64,000 bases of DNA, taken from contig JBMYLP010000007.1 of the NCBI GenBank assembly GCA_049596455.1, forward strand, positions 7,275-71,274, given 5' to 3'. This DNA comes from UBA7446 sp049596455. GTDB lineage: Bacteria > Bacteroidota > Bacteroidia > Flavobacteriales > Flavobacteriaceae. Both the position numbers and the translations under genes were made by a program. This document shows positions 1-8,619 of the stretch, one piece after another (the first letter of the stretch is position 1; every line of letters begins with the position of its first letter). Under the pieces are notes generated by a model. It worked only from the letters and a program-made list of their open reading frames with translations. It did not search any database and was not told where the DNA came from.

Positions 1-1
1 G

Positions 2-136
2 TCGTTTAATAAAAGCGACTTGATGAAGTTTAGAAACTTTGGAAAAAAATCTCTTACAGAGCTTGAAGAATTGGTTATTGCCAAAGGACTCAATTTTGGT
101 ATGGATTTGGCCAAATACAAACTTGATAAGGACTAA
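2..136 (+). CDS. rpoA: RNA polymerase alpha subunit, C-terminal fragment
   Basis: The open frame runs in from the window edge and ends at TAA 134-136, giving the last 44 residues. They contain the alpha-CTD end (LMKFRNFGKKSLTELEE followed by KGLNFGMDL), the helix-hairpin-helix-like part that contacts DNA and activators. The position directly before rplQ is the conserved end of the ribosomal-protein/alpha operon. Only the C-terminus is visible, so nothing can be said about the rest of the protein. Confidence 0.9.
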   Translation, partial: SFNKSDLMKFRNFGKKSLTELEELVIAKGLNFGMDLAKYKLDKD

Positions 137-156
137 TTCCGCAATAGTTATTCATT

Positions 157-717
157 ATGAGACACGGAAAGAAAGTAGCCCATTTGGGGCGCACGAATAC
201 CCACAGAAAAGCGATGCTTGCCAATATGGCGTCTTCGTTAATTGAGCATAAGCGCATCAATACGACGGTTGCTCGTGCTAAGGCACTTAAGACCTTTATT
301 GAACCGCTTATTACGCGCTCAAAAGAAGATTCAACGCACAACAGACGCATTGCCTTTAGAGCACTTCGCAATAAGTATGCAGTTGCCGAATTGTTCCGTA
401 CCATTTCGGAAAAAGTTGGTGATCGCCCGGGAGGATACACGCGAATTATCAAATTAGGAAATCGCCTTGGTGACAATGCGGACATGGCCATGATTGAACT
501 TGTTGATTTCAATGAGGTGTATGAAACGGCTAAGCCTAAAAAGAAATCGCGTAGAAGAAGTCGTAAAAAGGAAGCAGCTCCAGCACCTGCCGCAGAAGAG
601 GTAGTAGAAGTAGCTGAAACTACTGCGGAAGAAGCACCACAGGCTGAGGTGCCTGAAGCAACAGAAGATGCGCCTGAAAAAACAGACGCAAACGAAGATG
701 AAAACAAGACAGAATAA
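157..717 (+). CDS. rplQ: 50S ribosomal protein L17
   Basis: L17 is a large-subunit ribosomal protein near the exit-tunnel region. The N-terminus MRHGKKVAHLGRTNTHRKAM is the family signature, and residues 1-125 form the usual L17 core (GDRPGGYTRI, LGDNADMAMIEL). The protein is longer than the roughly 120-130 residues of Escherichia coli L17. Residues 126-138 are Lys/Arg-rich and 139-186 are an Ala/Glu/Pro low-complexity acidic tail, an extension common in Bacteroidota. It starts 20 bases after rpoA, so the two are probably co-transcribed. A strong terminator follows. Confidence 0.97.
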   Translation: MRHGKKVAHLGRTNTHRKAMLANMASSLIEHKRINTTVARAKALKTFIEPLITRSKEDSTHNRRIAFRALRNKYAVAELFRTISEKVGDRPGGYTRIIKLGNRLGDNADMAMIELVDFNEVYETAKPKKKSRRRSRKKEAAPAPAAEEVVEVAETTAEEAPQAEVPEATEDAPEKTDANEDENKTE

Positions 718-741
718 TTTTTAACAGCCTTTTAATAAAAC

Positions 742-774
742 AAAGGATAAACCTGATGGTTTATCCTTTTTTTT
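742..774 (+). terminator. Rho-independent terminator after rplQ
   Basis: A perfect 12-bp stem (742-753 with 758-769), a 4-base loop TGAT and a run of T to 774 follow the rplQ stop by 24 bases. It ends the rpoA-rplQ transcript. Confidence 0.9.
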
Positions 775-778
775 GTAT

Positions 779-786
779 TAATTTTG
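779..786 (+). promoter_or_regulatory. Candidate -7 element of carA promoter
   Basis: TAATTTTG matches the Bacteroidota -7 consensus TAnnTTTG. It lies 19 bases before the carA ATG and just after the rplQ terminator. No convincing -33 TTG is seen. Confidence 0.5.
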
Positions 787-805
787 CCAAAACACATAAA
801 ACCGA

Positions 806-1927
806 ATGAGCCAATACCACTCCCGTAAAAAAGCACTTATTTTGCTCGAAGACGGAACGGTGTTTCACGGTAAATCCATTGGCATTGAAGGTCAGGCATT
901 TGGCGAGTTGTGCTTTAACACAGGCATGACAGGCTATCAAGAAATTTTTACTGACCCGTCTTACTACGGGCAATTAATGGTAACCACCAATGCACATATT
1001 GGTAACTATGGTGTGCAAAATGCTGAATCAGAATCAGATGCGATTCAAATTGCAGGTCTGATTTGTAAAAACTTCAATACTGGATTTTCACGTGTTGCCG
1101 CCGACAGTTCGTTGTTCGACTTTTTTGAAGCACAAAATTTAGTAGCCATTTCAGATGTAGATACAAGAGCACTTGTGAGTTATATCCGTGACAACGGCGC
1201 AATGAATGCCGTAATTTCTACGGAAACTGAAGATTTAGATGCGCTAAAAAAACAACTTGCAGACGTTCCTTCTATGAAAGGTCTGGCGCTTGCGCCAAAA
1301 GTTACTACTGCAGAACCTTATTTTGTGGGTGACCCTGACGCATCAATTAAAATTGCTGCATTGGATCTAGGAATCAAAAAGAATATTTTACGCAATTTGG
1401 CAAGCAGGGGTGCTTATATAAAAGTATTCCCACTTGAAACAAATTTTGAAACCATGCAAGCCTGGAATCCAGATGGCTACTTTTTGTCAAATGGACCTGG
1501 GGATCCTGAACCGCTCCATTCGGCTCAAGAAGTTGCTGCGGAAATTATTGCCAAGGGATTACCGCTTTTCGGTATTTGCTTAGGACATCAAACCATTGCG
1601 TTGTCGCAAGGTATTTCAACCTATAAAATGCTTAACGGTCACCGAGGAATCAATCATCCGGTGTTAAACGTTGAAACTGGAAAGGGCGAAATCACTTCCC
1701 AAAATCATGGGTTTGCGATTAACCGTGAAGAAACAGAGGCGCACAAAGACGTAGTGATTACACATACGCATCTCAACGACAACACGGTAGCCGGTATTCG
1801 TATTGAAGGAAAACCCTGTTTTTCTGTTCAATATCACCCAGAGGCAAGTCCTGGACCACACGATTCATCGTATTTATTTGATCAATTCATATCACAAATT
1901 AACAACCACAAAAAGCAAGCATCATGA
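806..1927 (+). CDS. carA: Carbamoyl-phosphate synthase small subunit
   Basis: This glutaminase subunit releases ammonia from glutamine and channels it to CarB to make carbamoyl phosphate for pyrimidine and arginine synthesis. The N-terminal CPSase_sm domain (about 8-140) is followed by a class I glutamine amidotransferase domain. The nucleophile is Cys258 in GICLGHQ, with His344 and Glu346 in QYHPEA completing the triad; SNGPGDP is also present. The length of 373 residues is normal. The gene overlaps eno by ATGA. The partner carB lies far away at 39182 and is broken as written, so the fate of the ammonia made here depends on that locus. Confidence 0.97.
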   Translation: MSQYHSRKKALILLEDGTVFHGKSIGIEGQAFGELCFNTGMTGYQEIFTDPSYYGQLMVTTNAHIGNYGVQNAESESDAIQIAGLICKNFNTGFSRVAADSSLFDFFEAQNLVAISDVDTRALVSYIRDNGAMNAVISTETEDLDALKKQLADVPSMKGLALAPKVTTAEPYFVGDPDASIKIAALDLGIKKNILRNLASRGAYIKVFPLETNFETMQAWNPDGYFLSNGPGDPEPLHSAQEVAAEIIAKGLPLFGICLGHQTIALSQGISTYKMLNGHRGINHPVLNVETGKGEITSQNHGFAINREETEAHKDVVITHTHLNDNTVAGIRIEGKPCFSVQYHPEASPGPHDSSYLFDQFISQINNHKKQAS

Positions 1928-3216
1928 GCATTATATTAAGCGTACACGCACGTCAAATTTTTGATTCTAGAGGGAATCCAACAGTTGAAGTTGACGTTAT
2001 AACCGAAAATTATACTATGGGTCGTGCCGCTGTTCCTTCAGGTGCTTCTACGGGTGAGCATGAGGCAGTTGAACTTCGAGATGGAGGTGATAACTACATG
2101 GGAAAAGGTGTTTTGCAGGCAGTCAAAAATGTAAATGAAATTATTGCTCCTGAACTTTTAGGCACTTCTATTTTTGAACAAGAGGAAATCGACCAACTGA
2201 TGATTGATTTGGACGGAACGCCAAACAAGTCTAAACTTGGTGCCAATGCCATTTTGGGTGTTTCGCTTGCGGTAGCAAAAGCGGCAGCTAACGAACTTGG
2301 ATTACCCCTGTATCGTTATGTTGGTGGCACGCGCGCTATCACGCTTCCTGTGCCTATGATGAACATCATTAATGGCGGTTCGCACTCCGATGCGCCAATT
2401 GCGTTTCAAGAATTTATGGTAATGCCTGTAAAAGCGGTATCGCTTACACATGCATTGCAAATGGGAACTGAAATTTTCCATAACCTTAAAAAAGTATTAA
2501 AAGGTAGAAACTTGAGCACAGCAGTTGGTGATGAAGGGGGATTTGCACCGACACTAGGCGGAACGGAAGACGCGCTTGACACTATTGTGCTAGCAATTGA
2601 AAAAGCAGGCTACAAACCCGCCGAAGAAGTAATGATTGCCTTAGACTGTGCGGCTGCAGAGTTTTATGTAGATGGAAAATACGATTATACCAAGTTTGAA
2701 GGAGATGCGGGCAAAGTGCGTACATCTCAAGAACAAGCAGACTATTTAGCTTCTTTGGTTGCAAAATATCCCATTGTTTCTATTGAGGACGGAATGGATG
2801 AAAACGACTGGGAAGGCTGGAAATATCTCACTGAAAAAATTGGTGATAAGGCACAATTAGTGGGCGATGATTTGTTTGTAACAAATGTTACACGTCTCAG
2901 CCGTGGAATTGAGGAAGATATTGCGAATTCTATTTTGATTAAAGTAAACCAAATTGGATCGTTGTCTGAAACCATAGCTGCCGTTCAAATGGCGCAAAAT
3001 GCCGGATATACGTGTGTGATGTCTCACCGCTCTGGCGAAACGGAAGACAATACGATTGCTGATTTAGCAGTAGCACTCAATACCGGACAAATAAAAACAG
3101 GTTCCCTTTCACGAAGTGATCGTATGGCAAAATACAATCAATTGCTTCGCATTGAAGAAGAATTGGGAAGAAATGCGTATTATCCACAGGATAAAGCATT
3201 CAAGGTGAAGTTTTAA
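1924..3216 (+). CDS. eno: Enolase
   Basis: Enolase interconverts 2-phosphoglycerate and phosphoenolpyruvate in glycolysis and gluconeogenesis. At 430 residues it is full length. Visible motifs are the N-terminal HARQIFDSRGNPTVEVDV, the GASTGEHEA loop, VGDEGGFAP, the ILIKVNQIGSL strand with the catalytic lysine, and SHRSGETEDN. The ATG overlaps the carA stop (ATGA), which implies translational coupling. A carA-eno junction is unusual metabolically but is tight here. gltA follows after 31 bases. Confidence 0.98.
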   Translation: MSIILSVHARQIFDSRGNPTVEVDVITENYTMGRAAVPSGASTGEHEAVELRDGGDNYMGKGVLQAVKNVNEIIAPELLGTSIFEQEEIDQLMIDLDGTPNKSKLGANAILGVSLAVAKAAANELGLPLYRYVGGTRAITLPVPMMNIINGGSHSDAPIAFQEFMVMPVKAVSLTHALQMGTEIFHNLKKVLKGRNLSTAVGDEGGFAPTLGGTEDALDTIVLAIEKAGYKPAEEVMIALDCAAAEFYVDGKYDYTKFEGDAGKVRTSQEQADYLASLVAKYPIVSIEDGMDENDWEGWKYLTEKIGDKAQLVGDDLFVTNVTRLSRGIEEDIANSILIKVNQIGSLSETIAAVQMAQNAGYTCVMSHRSGETEDNTIADLAVALNTGQIKTGSLSRSDRMAKYNQLLRIEEELGRNAYYPQDKAFKVKF

Positions 3217-3235
3217 TTCATCAACGTAAAAAAAG

Positions 3236-3243
3236 TAACTTTA
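3236..3243 (+). promoter_or_regulatory. Candidate near-consensus -7 element of gltA
   Basis: TAACTTTA differs from TAnnTTTG at one base and ends 4 bases before the gltA ATG, the same spacing seen at several other genes here. It would give a leaderless mRNA. Confidence 0.35.
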
Positions 3244-3247
3244 ACCA

Positions 3248-4531
3248 ATGGCAAAAACAGCTACACTGACCTATGCGGACAAATCGATTGAGTTACCTCT
3301 TGTAGAGGGTACTCAGGACGAGTTGGGAATTGATATCAAAACCCTCCGCGCAAAAACGAATTTAATCACTCTTGACCCGGGCTTTAAAAACACAGGCTCT
3401 TGTCAAAGCGCGATTACATTTTTGGACGGTGAGCAAGGTATATTACGCTATCGTGGCTATGACATTGCTGAACTTGCAGATAATGCTGATTTTTTAGAGG
3501 TTGCCTATTTGCTCATTTTTGGTGAATTGCCCAACGCAGAGCAGTTGGAAAAGTTTTTGGTTGACATAAAAGAAGAATCTTACATTGATGAAGACCTTAA
3601 AAAGATTTTAGAGAGCTTTCCAAGTGCTGCACACCCTATGGGAGTATTGTCTTCGTTAACGAGTGCGCTCACGGCTTTTAATCCAACTTCTGTTGATGTT
3701 GAAAGCGAAGAAGAGATGTACAGAGCCATTGTACGGATTATGGGCAAATTACCAGTGTTGGTAGCTTGGGTATTCAGGAAAAAATCAGGACTTCCGCTTA
3801 AATATGGTGATTATTCATTGGGCTATGTTGAGAACATTGCACGTATGATGTTCCGCAAGCCAAATAAAGAATATGTAGCAAATCCAATTGTGGATGCTGC
3901 ACTAAATAAGTTACTAATTCTCCATGCAGAGCATGAACAAAATTGCTCAACGTCAACCGTTCGGATTGTAGGCTCATCTCATGCGGGTCTTTTCGCGTCT
4001 ATTGCAGCGGGCATTTCAGCGCTTTGGGGACCGCTTCATGGGGGTGCTAACCAGGCAGTAGTGGAAATGTTAGAGTCCATTCGTAAAGATGGCGGAGACA
4101 CCAAAAAATACATGGAAAAAGCAAAAGATAAGGCAGATCCGTTCCGCCTTATGGGCTTTGGACATCGTGTGTATAAGAATTTTGACCCACGAGCACGTAT
4201 CATCAAAAAAGCCGCAGACGAAGTTTTAAACGACCTTGGTATTGTTGACCCTGTTCTCGATATCGCTAAGGAGTTGGAGGCTGAAGCACTCAGTGATCCT
4301 TACTTTGTGCAACGCAAGTTGTATCCAAACGTAGATTTTTATTCTGGAATTATTTATCGCGCGATGGGAATTTCAACAGAGACTTTCACCGTAATGTTTG
4401 CCCTCGGACGTTTGCCAGGATGGATTGCGCAGTGGAGAGAAATGCGACTCAACAAAGAGCCTATTGGGCGTCCGCGACAAATATATGTAGGCGAACCAAA
4501 ACGACCATTTGTACCATTAGATAAACGATAA
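3248..4531 (+). CDS. gltA: Citrate synthase
   Basis: Type II citrate synthase condenses acetyl-CoA with oxaloacetate at the entry to the TCA cycle. The 427-residue length fits. The N-terminal beta domain (TLTYADKSIELPLVEGTQ) is followed by the all-helical domain. Catalytic regions are visible: the first histidine in GPLHGGANQ, the second in FGHRVYKNFDPR, and the late aspartate in VDFYSGIIY. It lies 31 bases after eno and may be read through from carA or started from the near-consensus -7 box. The stop is followed by a hairpin-forming segment before the DDAH-like gene. Confidence 0.97.
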   Translation: MAKTATLTYADKSIELPLVEGTQDELGIDIKTLRAKTNLITLDPGFKNTGSCQSAITFLDGEQGILRYRGYDIAELADNADFLEVAYLLIFGELPNAEQLEKFLVDIKEESYIDEDLKKILESFPSAAHPMGVLSSLTSALTAFNPTSVDVESEEEMYRAIVRIMGKLPVLVAWVFRKKSGLPLKYGDYSLGYVENIARMMFRKPNKEYVANPIVDAALNKLLILHAEHEQNCSTSTVRIVGSSHAGLFASIAAGISALWGPLHGGANQAVVEMLESIRKDGGDTKKYMEKAKDKADPFRLMGFGHRVYKNFDPRARIIKKAADEVLNDLGIVDPVLDIAKELEAEALSDPYFVQRKLYPNVDFYSGIIYRAMGISTETFTVMFALGRLPGWIAQWREMRLNKEPIGRPRQIYVGEPKRPFVPLDKR

Positions 4532-4533
4532 GC

Positions 4534-4582
4534 CATGGGGTAAACCTCTGTGTACATACAGAGACGCAAACGCTTACCCATG
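4534..4582 (+). repeat. Nested inverted repeats between gltA and the DDAH-like gene
   Basis: The outer arms CATGGGGTAA (4534-4543) and TTACCCATG (4574-4582) pair except for one bulged G. The inner arms CTCTGT (4546-4551) and ACAGAG (4558-4563) enclose a 6-base loop. A run of five T follows at 4585-4589. It could act as an attenuator or weak terminator of gltA, but the same bases also look like coding sequence for the DDAH-like protein. Confidence 0.45.
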
Positions 4583-5454
4583 TGTTTTTGGGTACAGCTG
4601 ATGCTATGGGTAAACCACCCAAGCTAAGCGATTTATATGACCCTACTTCTCGCAAACATTTATTAGCAAACACCTTTCCAAAAAAAGAAGCGTTACAAGC
4701 TGCTTTGCGCAGCCTTGAGGAAGTTTTTTTGCGCTATAATGTTACGGTATTCCGCCCCGATGAGGTTGCCAATTGCAATCAAATTTTTGCACGGGATTTG
4801 GGCTTTGTCATCGACGATATTTGGGTTCGAGCGAATATCATTCCACACCGCGCAGATGAGTTACACGGCTTAAAAACACTTCAAGAATTAATTCCAATAG
4901 AAAAGCAACTTGTATTTCCCGAAGATGTACATGTAGAAGGCGGTGATGTAATAATTCATCACGAACATATTTTTGTAGGGATATGCACTCGCAAAGACTA
5001 TGCAGATTTGCTTACTGCTCGCACCAACTTAGCTGCCGTCAATGCTTTGCAAGATGCGTTTCCACATAAAAAAGTAGTACCTTTTGAATTGATAAAATCG
5101 AATACGATTCCAGAAAAAAATGCACTGCATTTGGATTGCTGTTTTCAACCTGTTGGAGCAACATATGCCATTACCTGTCCTGAGGGTTTTGCCAATCCTA
5201 AGGAATATCGTTGGATTGTTGACTTTTTTGGAAAAGAACATGTTTTTGAAGTTAGTGCCCTTGAAATGAGCCAAATGATGTGTAATGTGGTTTCTATACG
5301 TCCAGATGTGGTAGTTTCGGATAGCACTTTTTCGCGATTGAATACGTGGCTGCGACAACGAGATATTAACGTGGAGGAAGTGAATTTCCGTGAAATTGCC
5401 AAGCAAGGGGGGTTGTTTCGTTGCGTTACCATGCCTTTAACAAGATTGATATGA
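4582..5454 (+). CDS. DDAH/arginine-deiminase-like amidinohydrolase, start unclear
   Basis: The protein belongs to the guanidino-group-modifying superfamily that acts on arginine, methylarginine or citrulline-type groups. Visible are the substrate Asp in FARDLGF, Glu/Asp in EGGD, the catalytic His in LHLDCCFQP and the nucleophile Cys281 in FRC near the C-terminus. The only usual start in frame is GTG 4582. However, the same frame reads back to 4540 as VNLCVHTETQTLTH before VFLGTA, which matches the first strand expected of this fold (V-x-x-E-x-x-x-L-x-x-V). One extra G in the GGGG run at 4537-4540 would join ATG 4535 to it. A lost or miscalled base is therefore likely. The stop overlaps the next gene by ATGA. 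The exact substrate cannot be assigned. Confidence 0.8.
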   Translation: MFLGTADAMGKPPKLSDLYDPTSRKHLLANTFPKKEALQAALRSLEEVFLRYNVTVFRPDEVANCNQIFARDLGFVIDDIWVRANIIPHRADELHGLKTLQELIPIEKQLVFPEDVHVEGGDVIIHHEHIFVGICTRKDYADLLTARTNLAAVNALQDAFPHKKVVPFELIKSNTIPEKNALHLDCCFQPVGATYAITCPEGFANPKEYRWIVDFFGKEHVFEVSALEMSQMMCNVVSIRPDVVVSDSTFSRLNTWLRQRDINVEEVNFREIAKQGGLFRCVTMPLTRLI

Positions 5455-6368
5455 AACCTACCAACCATGTTGTGCTTGTGCGTCCTGCTTCCTTTCGGTC
5501 TAATGAGCAGACCGCTGTAAATAATCACTATCAAAAATCAACTGAACTTTCCAATGATGCTGCCCTAAACCAAGCGTTACAAGAGTTTGATGCACTAGTT
5601 TTACGCCTTCGTGAGCATGATGTTAAGGTTACCGTTGTGCAAGACGAACCAGTACCAGACACCCCAGATGCGTTGTTTCCAAACAATTGGTTTGCGCTAC
5701 TTCCCAAAAACCGAGGAGTGCTTTTCCCCATGTTTGCTCCCAATAGGCGAGCAGAGCGCAACACCCGCATTTTTGAGGCTCTTAACAATTTTGGTCATAA
5801 GATTTCAGTAGCGAAGGAGTATTCTTCGTATGAAAAAGACAATGTGTTTTTAGAGGGTACAGGAAGCATGGTATTAGATCATCAAAACAGTATTGCATAT
5901 TGTGCGCTTTCGTCACGTGCAAATAGGGAATTGTTTTATCAGTTTTGTACGGATTTTGATTTCAAACCGATTGCATTTCACGCCTATCAAACGGTAGATA
6001 ATCAACGTCTTTTGATTTATCATACCAATGTACTTATGGCATTGGGAGCTGATTTTGCTGTAATTTGTTTGGACGCCATTGATGACTCAGAAGAACGTAC
6101 TATAATTCAAGATTCGCTTACATTTTCGGGAAAAGATGTGGTAACCATCACGGAAGAACAAGTAGCGCAATTTGCAGGAAATATGCTTGCGCTAACCGCT
6201 GTGGACGGCACACCTCTTTTGGTAATGAGTTCTAGAGCATATACTTCGCTTAGTGCGCAACAACGTCAAAAGCTAGAACAGCATGCCACCTTAGTTCACA
6301 GTCCTGTGCCTACCATTGAAGATTTGGGCGGGGGTAGTGTTCGCTGTATGATGGCGGAGGTGTACTAG
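5451..6368 (+). CDS. ctlX: CtlX-like citrulline/arginine deiminase-family hydrolase
   Basis: A second member of the guanidino-group-modifying superfamily resembles the family named citrulline utilization hydrolase (CtlX). Visible motifs are FPNNWFALLP, LEGTGSMVLDH, the catalytic histidine in IYHTNVLM and the nucleophile Cys299 in GGGSVRCMMAE near the C-terminus. The start is taken at ATG 5451, which overlaps the upstream stop as ATGA, rather than the longer frame from 5421. This gives 305 residues. Tight coupling with the DDAH-like gene suggests a joint role in arginine, methylarginine or citrulline breakdown. The stop interlocks with the convergent gene in a CTAG. Confidence 0.8.
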   Translation: MKPTNHVVLVRPASFRSNEQTAVNNHYQKSTELSNDAALNQALQEFDALVLRLREHDVKVTVVQDEPVPDTPDALFPNNWFALLPKNRGVLFPMFAPNRRAERNTRIFEALNNFGHKISVAKEYSSYEKDNVFLEGTGSMVLDHQNSIAYCALSSRANRELFYQFCTDFDFKPIAFHAYQTVDNQRLLIYHTNVLMALGADFAVICLDAIDDSEERTIIQDSLTFSGKDVVTITEEQVAQFAGNMLALTAVDGTPLLVMSSRAYTSLSAQQRQKLEQHATLVHSPVPTIEDLGGGSVRCMMAEVY

Positions 6369-6781
6369 AGGTAATTCTCTGAAATTTTTGCTTTCTGTTG
6401 CTGTATCTTTTTAAAAAACAAACGCACAGATTCTGACTGTGCCGACACGGAAACTTTGTGATGGTCGGTGTGAACGCTATACGCATCGCTTGTACCCTTA
6501 AACAATGTTAGTTTGTAGTATGGAATGATAAGGGCATAAGTTTCTAAAAGTGACCGAAACCTCAAAATAACTCCTTTTGGACGCAATTCAATATTGCAGG
6601 TATTATCGTTGTGATCCAACAAAAAAAGCGCATCAATTTCTTTGCTGCTTGTGGTAACATAAAGCTTTGGCGAACCCACACCGCCCAATTTTAGACGCTC
6701 TAAAAGCGTAAATGGCTTGCCCACTAAGCTGTCAATTTCACCTTGCTGTTTTTTGTTGTTATAGGATACGTTTTGTAGCAT
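6365..6781 (-). CDS. Conserved hypothetical protein of unknown function
   Basis: This 138-residue protein was not recognised. It has no signal peptide, no membrane segment and no cysteine cluster. It is predicted to be a mixed alpha/beta soluble protein with a Gln/Lys-rich C-terminus (FFKKIQQQKAKISENYL). The middle contains IELRPKGVILRFRSLLE and YKLTLFKGTSDAYSVHTDHHK, which look like alternating beta strands of a small beta-rich fold. It has its own promoter box (TATCTTTG, 4 bases before the ATG) and is divergent from argS. Its stop interlocks with the ctlX stop. Confidence 0.7.
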   Translation of the reverse strand: MLQNVSYNNKKQQGEIDSLVGKPFTLLERLKLGGVGSPKLYVTTSSKEIDALFLLDHNDNTCNIELRPKGVILRFRSLLETYALIIPYYKLTLFKGTSDAYSVHTDHHKVSVSAQSESVRLFFKKIQQQKAKISENYL

Positions 6782-6785
6782 ATCA

Positions 6786-6793
6786 CAAAGATA
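6786..6793 (-). promoter_or_regulatory. -7 element of the 6365-6781 gene
   Basis: On the minus strand TATCTTTG matches TAnnTTTG exactly and ends 4 bases before the ATG. This predicts a transcript beginning at or next to the start codon. Confidence 0.6.
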
Positions 6794-6825
6794 ATCGAAA
6801 ACATGATGTAGCTTAACGAAACCCG

Positions 6826-6833
6826 TATCTTTG
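6826..6833 (+). promoter_or_regulatory. -7 element of argS promoter
   Basis: TATCTTTG matches TAnnTTTG exactly and lies 16 bases before the argS ATG. Together with the box at 6786-6793 it makes a divergent promoter pair. Confidence 0.6.
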
Positions 6834-6849
6834 CATCTGATTTATATGT

Positions 6850-8619
6850 ATGGAGTCAGTACTCATCAAACATCTAAGCGAATACTTTAAAACGCAGTAC
6901 GACAAAGAAATAAGTGCGTTTGAAATTCAACCCACCAAGTCGCAGTTTGAAGGCGATTTGACCGTAGTGGTGTTTCCGTTGCTTAAAATCGTGTCCAAAA
7001 AACCAACCGACCTTGCCGCGGAATTAGGTGACTTTTTAGTTGACACGATACCAGAAGTAGAGGCTTACAACGTAGTACAAGGCTTTTTGAATATTCAAAT
7101 TTCAGATACCTATTACATTGATTTTCTTACGCAATTGCAACAGAATCCCAATTTTGGCTTTATACCCAAAACCGCTACTTCTGACACCCTTTTGGTAGAA
7201 TATTCGTCTCCCAATACCAACAAACCCTTGCATCTTGGTCATATTCGGAATAACCTGCTGGGTGCATCGGTAGCTAATATCTTGACGGCTAGCGGGAATA
7301 ATGTGCACACCACACAAATTATCAATGACAGGGGGATTCATATTTGTAAATCCATGGTGGCATGGCAAAAATTTGGAAATGCCGAAACACCAACTAGTGC
7401 TAAGCTGAAAGGGGATGCCCTTGTGGGAAAGTATTATGTGCTTTTTGACCAGCAGTACAAAAAAGAAATCGCTGATTTGGTTGCTTCTGGAGTTTCTGAA
7501 AAGCAAGCCAAAAACGATGCGCCCATACTTCAAGAAGCCAAAGAAATGTTGCTGAAATGGGAGCAAAACGATGCGGACGTACGCGCACTTTGGGAACAAA
7601 TGAATAATTGGGTATATGATGGTTTTGCCAAAACCTACACACGTTTAGGAGTGCATTTTGATTCCTACTACTATGAAAGTGATACTTATGTGTTGGGCAA
7701 GGAAACCGTTGATGAAGGGCTTTCAAAAGGTATTTTTTATACAAAGGATGATGGCTCTGTTTGGGTAGATTTAACAGATGAAGGTTTAGATGAAAAATTA
7801 CTACTTCGCTCAGACGGTACTTCGGTGTATATGACGCAAGACCTAGGCACTGCACGTTTGCGCTACACCAACCACCCTGATATGAAGGGTATGGTATATA
7901 CGGTGGGTAACGAACAGGAATATCATTTTAAGGTATTGTTTTTAATCCTAAAGAAATTGGGATATGATTGGGCATCGCAATTACATCACCTGAGCTACGG
8001 CATGGTGGACTTACCAAGTGGAAAAATGAAAAGTAGGGAAGGCACGGTTGTAGATGCGGACGCCCTTATGGACGAAATGCATGCTACAGCAAAGCAAATT
8101 TCTCAAGAACTTGGTAAGTTAGATGGTATGACCGATGAGGACAAGGAGTCACTTTATCATACCATTGGCATGGGCGCATTAAAATATTATATCCTTAAAG
8201 TAGACCCCAAAAAACGTATTTTATTTGACCCACAAGCTTCGGTGGATTTTACCGGAAACACAGGGCCTTTTATTCAATATACGCACGCCCGAATTCAATC
8301 TGTTTTGCGAAAAGCAGGTACAGATACGATTGCTTTTGACGATATAGTTTCATTGCATGAAAAAGAAAAAGCAGTGTTGAAAACGTTAGGTCAGTTTCCT
8401 GCTACGGTAGCCGCTGCGGCAAAGCAATTCAGCCCTGCTTTGATTGCCAACTATGCATATGATTTGGTTAAGCAGTACAATTCATATTACCAGGAGGTAC
8501 CCATTTTAGTTGAAGATGTCCAAACGAAATCTCTACGTGTTGCATTGTGTGCCGCGGTTGGGCAGGTAATCCAAAAGAGTTTAGGATTGTTGGGTATTGA
8601 AGCTCCAAATAGGATGTAA
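6850..8619 (+). CDS. argS: Arginyl-tRNA synthetase
   Basis: This class I synthetase charges tRNA-Arg. It has 589 residues, the usual length. The N-terminal tRNA-recognition (Add-1) domain covers about 1-110. The HIGH-type motif is HLGH in NKPLHLGHIRNN, and the KMSKS equivalent is KMKSREGTVV. The C-terminal DALR anticodon-binding domain is helical and ends in LGLLGIEAPNRM, the typical ArgRS tail. It has its own promoter and a terminator shared with the convergent proteorhodopsin gene. Confidence 0.98.
   Translation: MESVLIKHLSEYFKTQYDKEISAFEIQPTKSQFEGDLTVVVFPLLKIVSKKPTDLAAELGDFLVDTIPEVEAYNVVQGFLNIQISDTYYIDFLTQLQQNPNFGFIPKTATSDTLLVEYSSPNTNKPLHLGHIRNNLLGASVANILTASGNNVHTTQIINDRGIHICKSMVAWQKFGNAETPTSAKLKGDALVGKYYVLFDQQYKKEIADLVASGVSEKQAKNDAPILQEAKEMLLKWEQNDADVRALWEQMNNWVYDGFAKTYTRLGVHFDSYYYESDTYVLGKETVDEGLSKGIFYTKDDGSVWVDLTDEGLDEKLLLRSDGTSVYMTQDLGTARLRYTNHPDMKGMVYTVGNEQEYHFKVLFLILKKLGYDWASQLHHLSYGMVDLPSGKMKSREGTVVDADALMDEMHATAKQISQELGKLDGMTDEDKESLYHTIGMGALKYYILKVDPKKRILFDPQASVDFTGNTGPFIQYTHARIQSVLRKAGTDTIAFDDIVSLHEKEKAVLKTLGQFPATVAAAAKQFSPALIANYAYDLVKQYNSYYQEVPILVEDVQTKSLRVALCAAVGQVIQKSLGLLGIEAPNRM

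Noticed and set aside
90..707. 205-residue frame opposite rplQ
   Set aside because: It is the shadow of rplQ; its Ser/Ala-rich composition comes from the antisense of the acidic tail.
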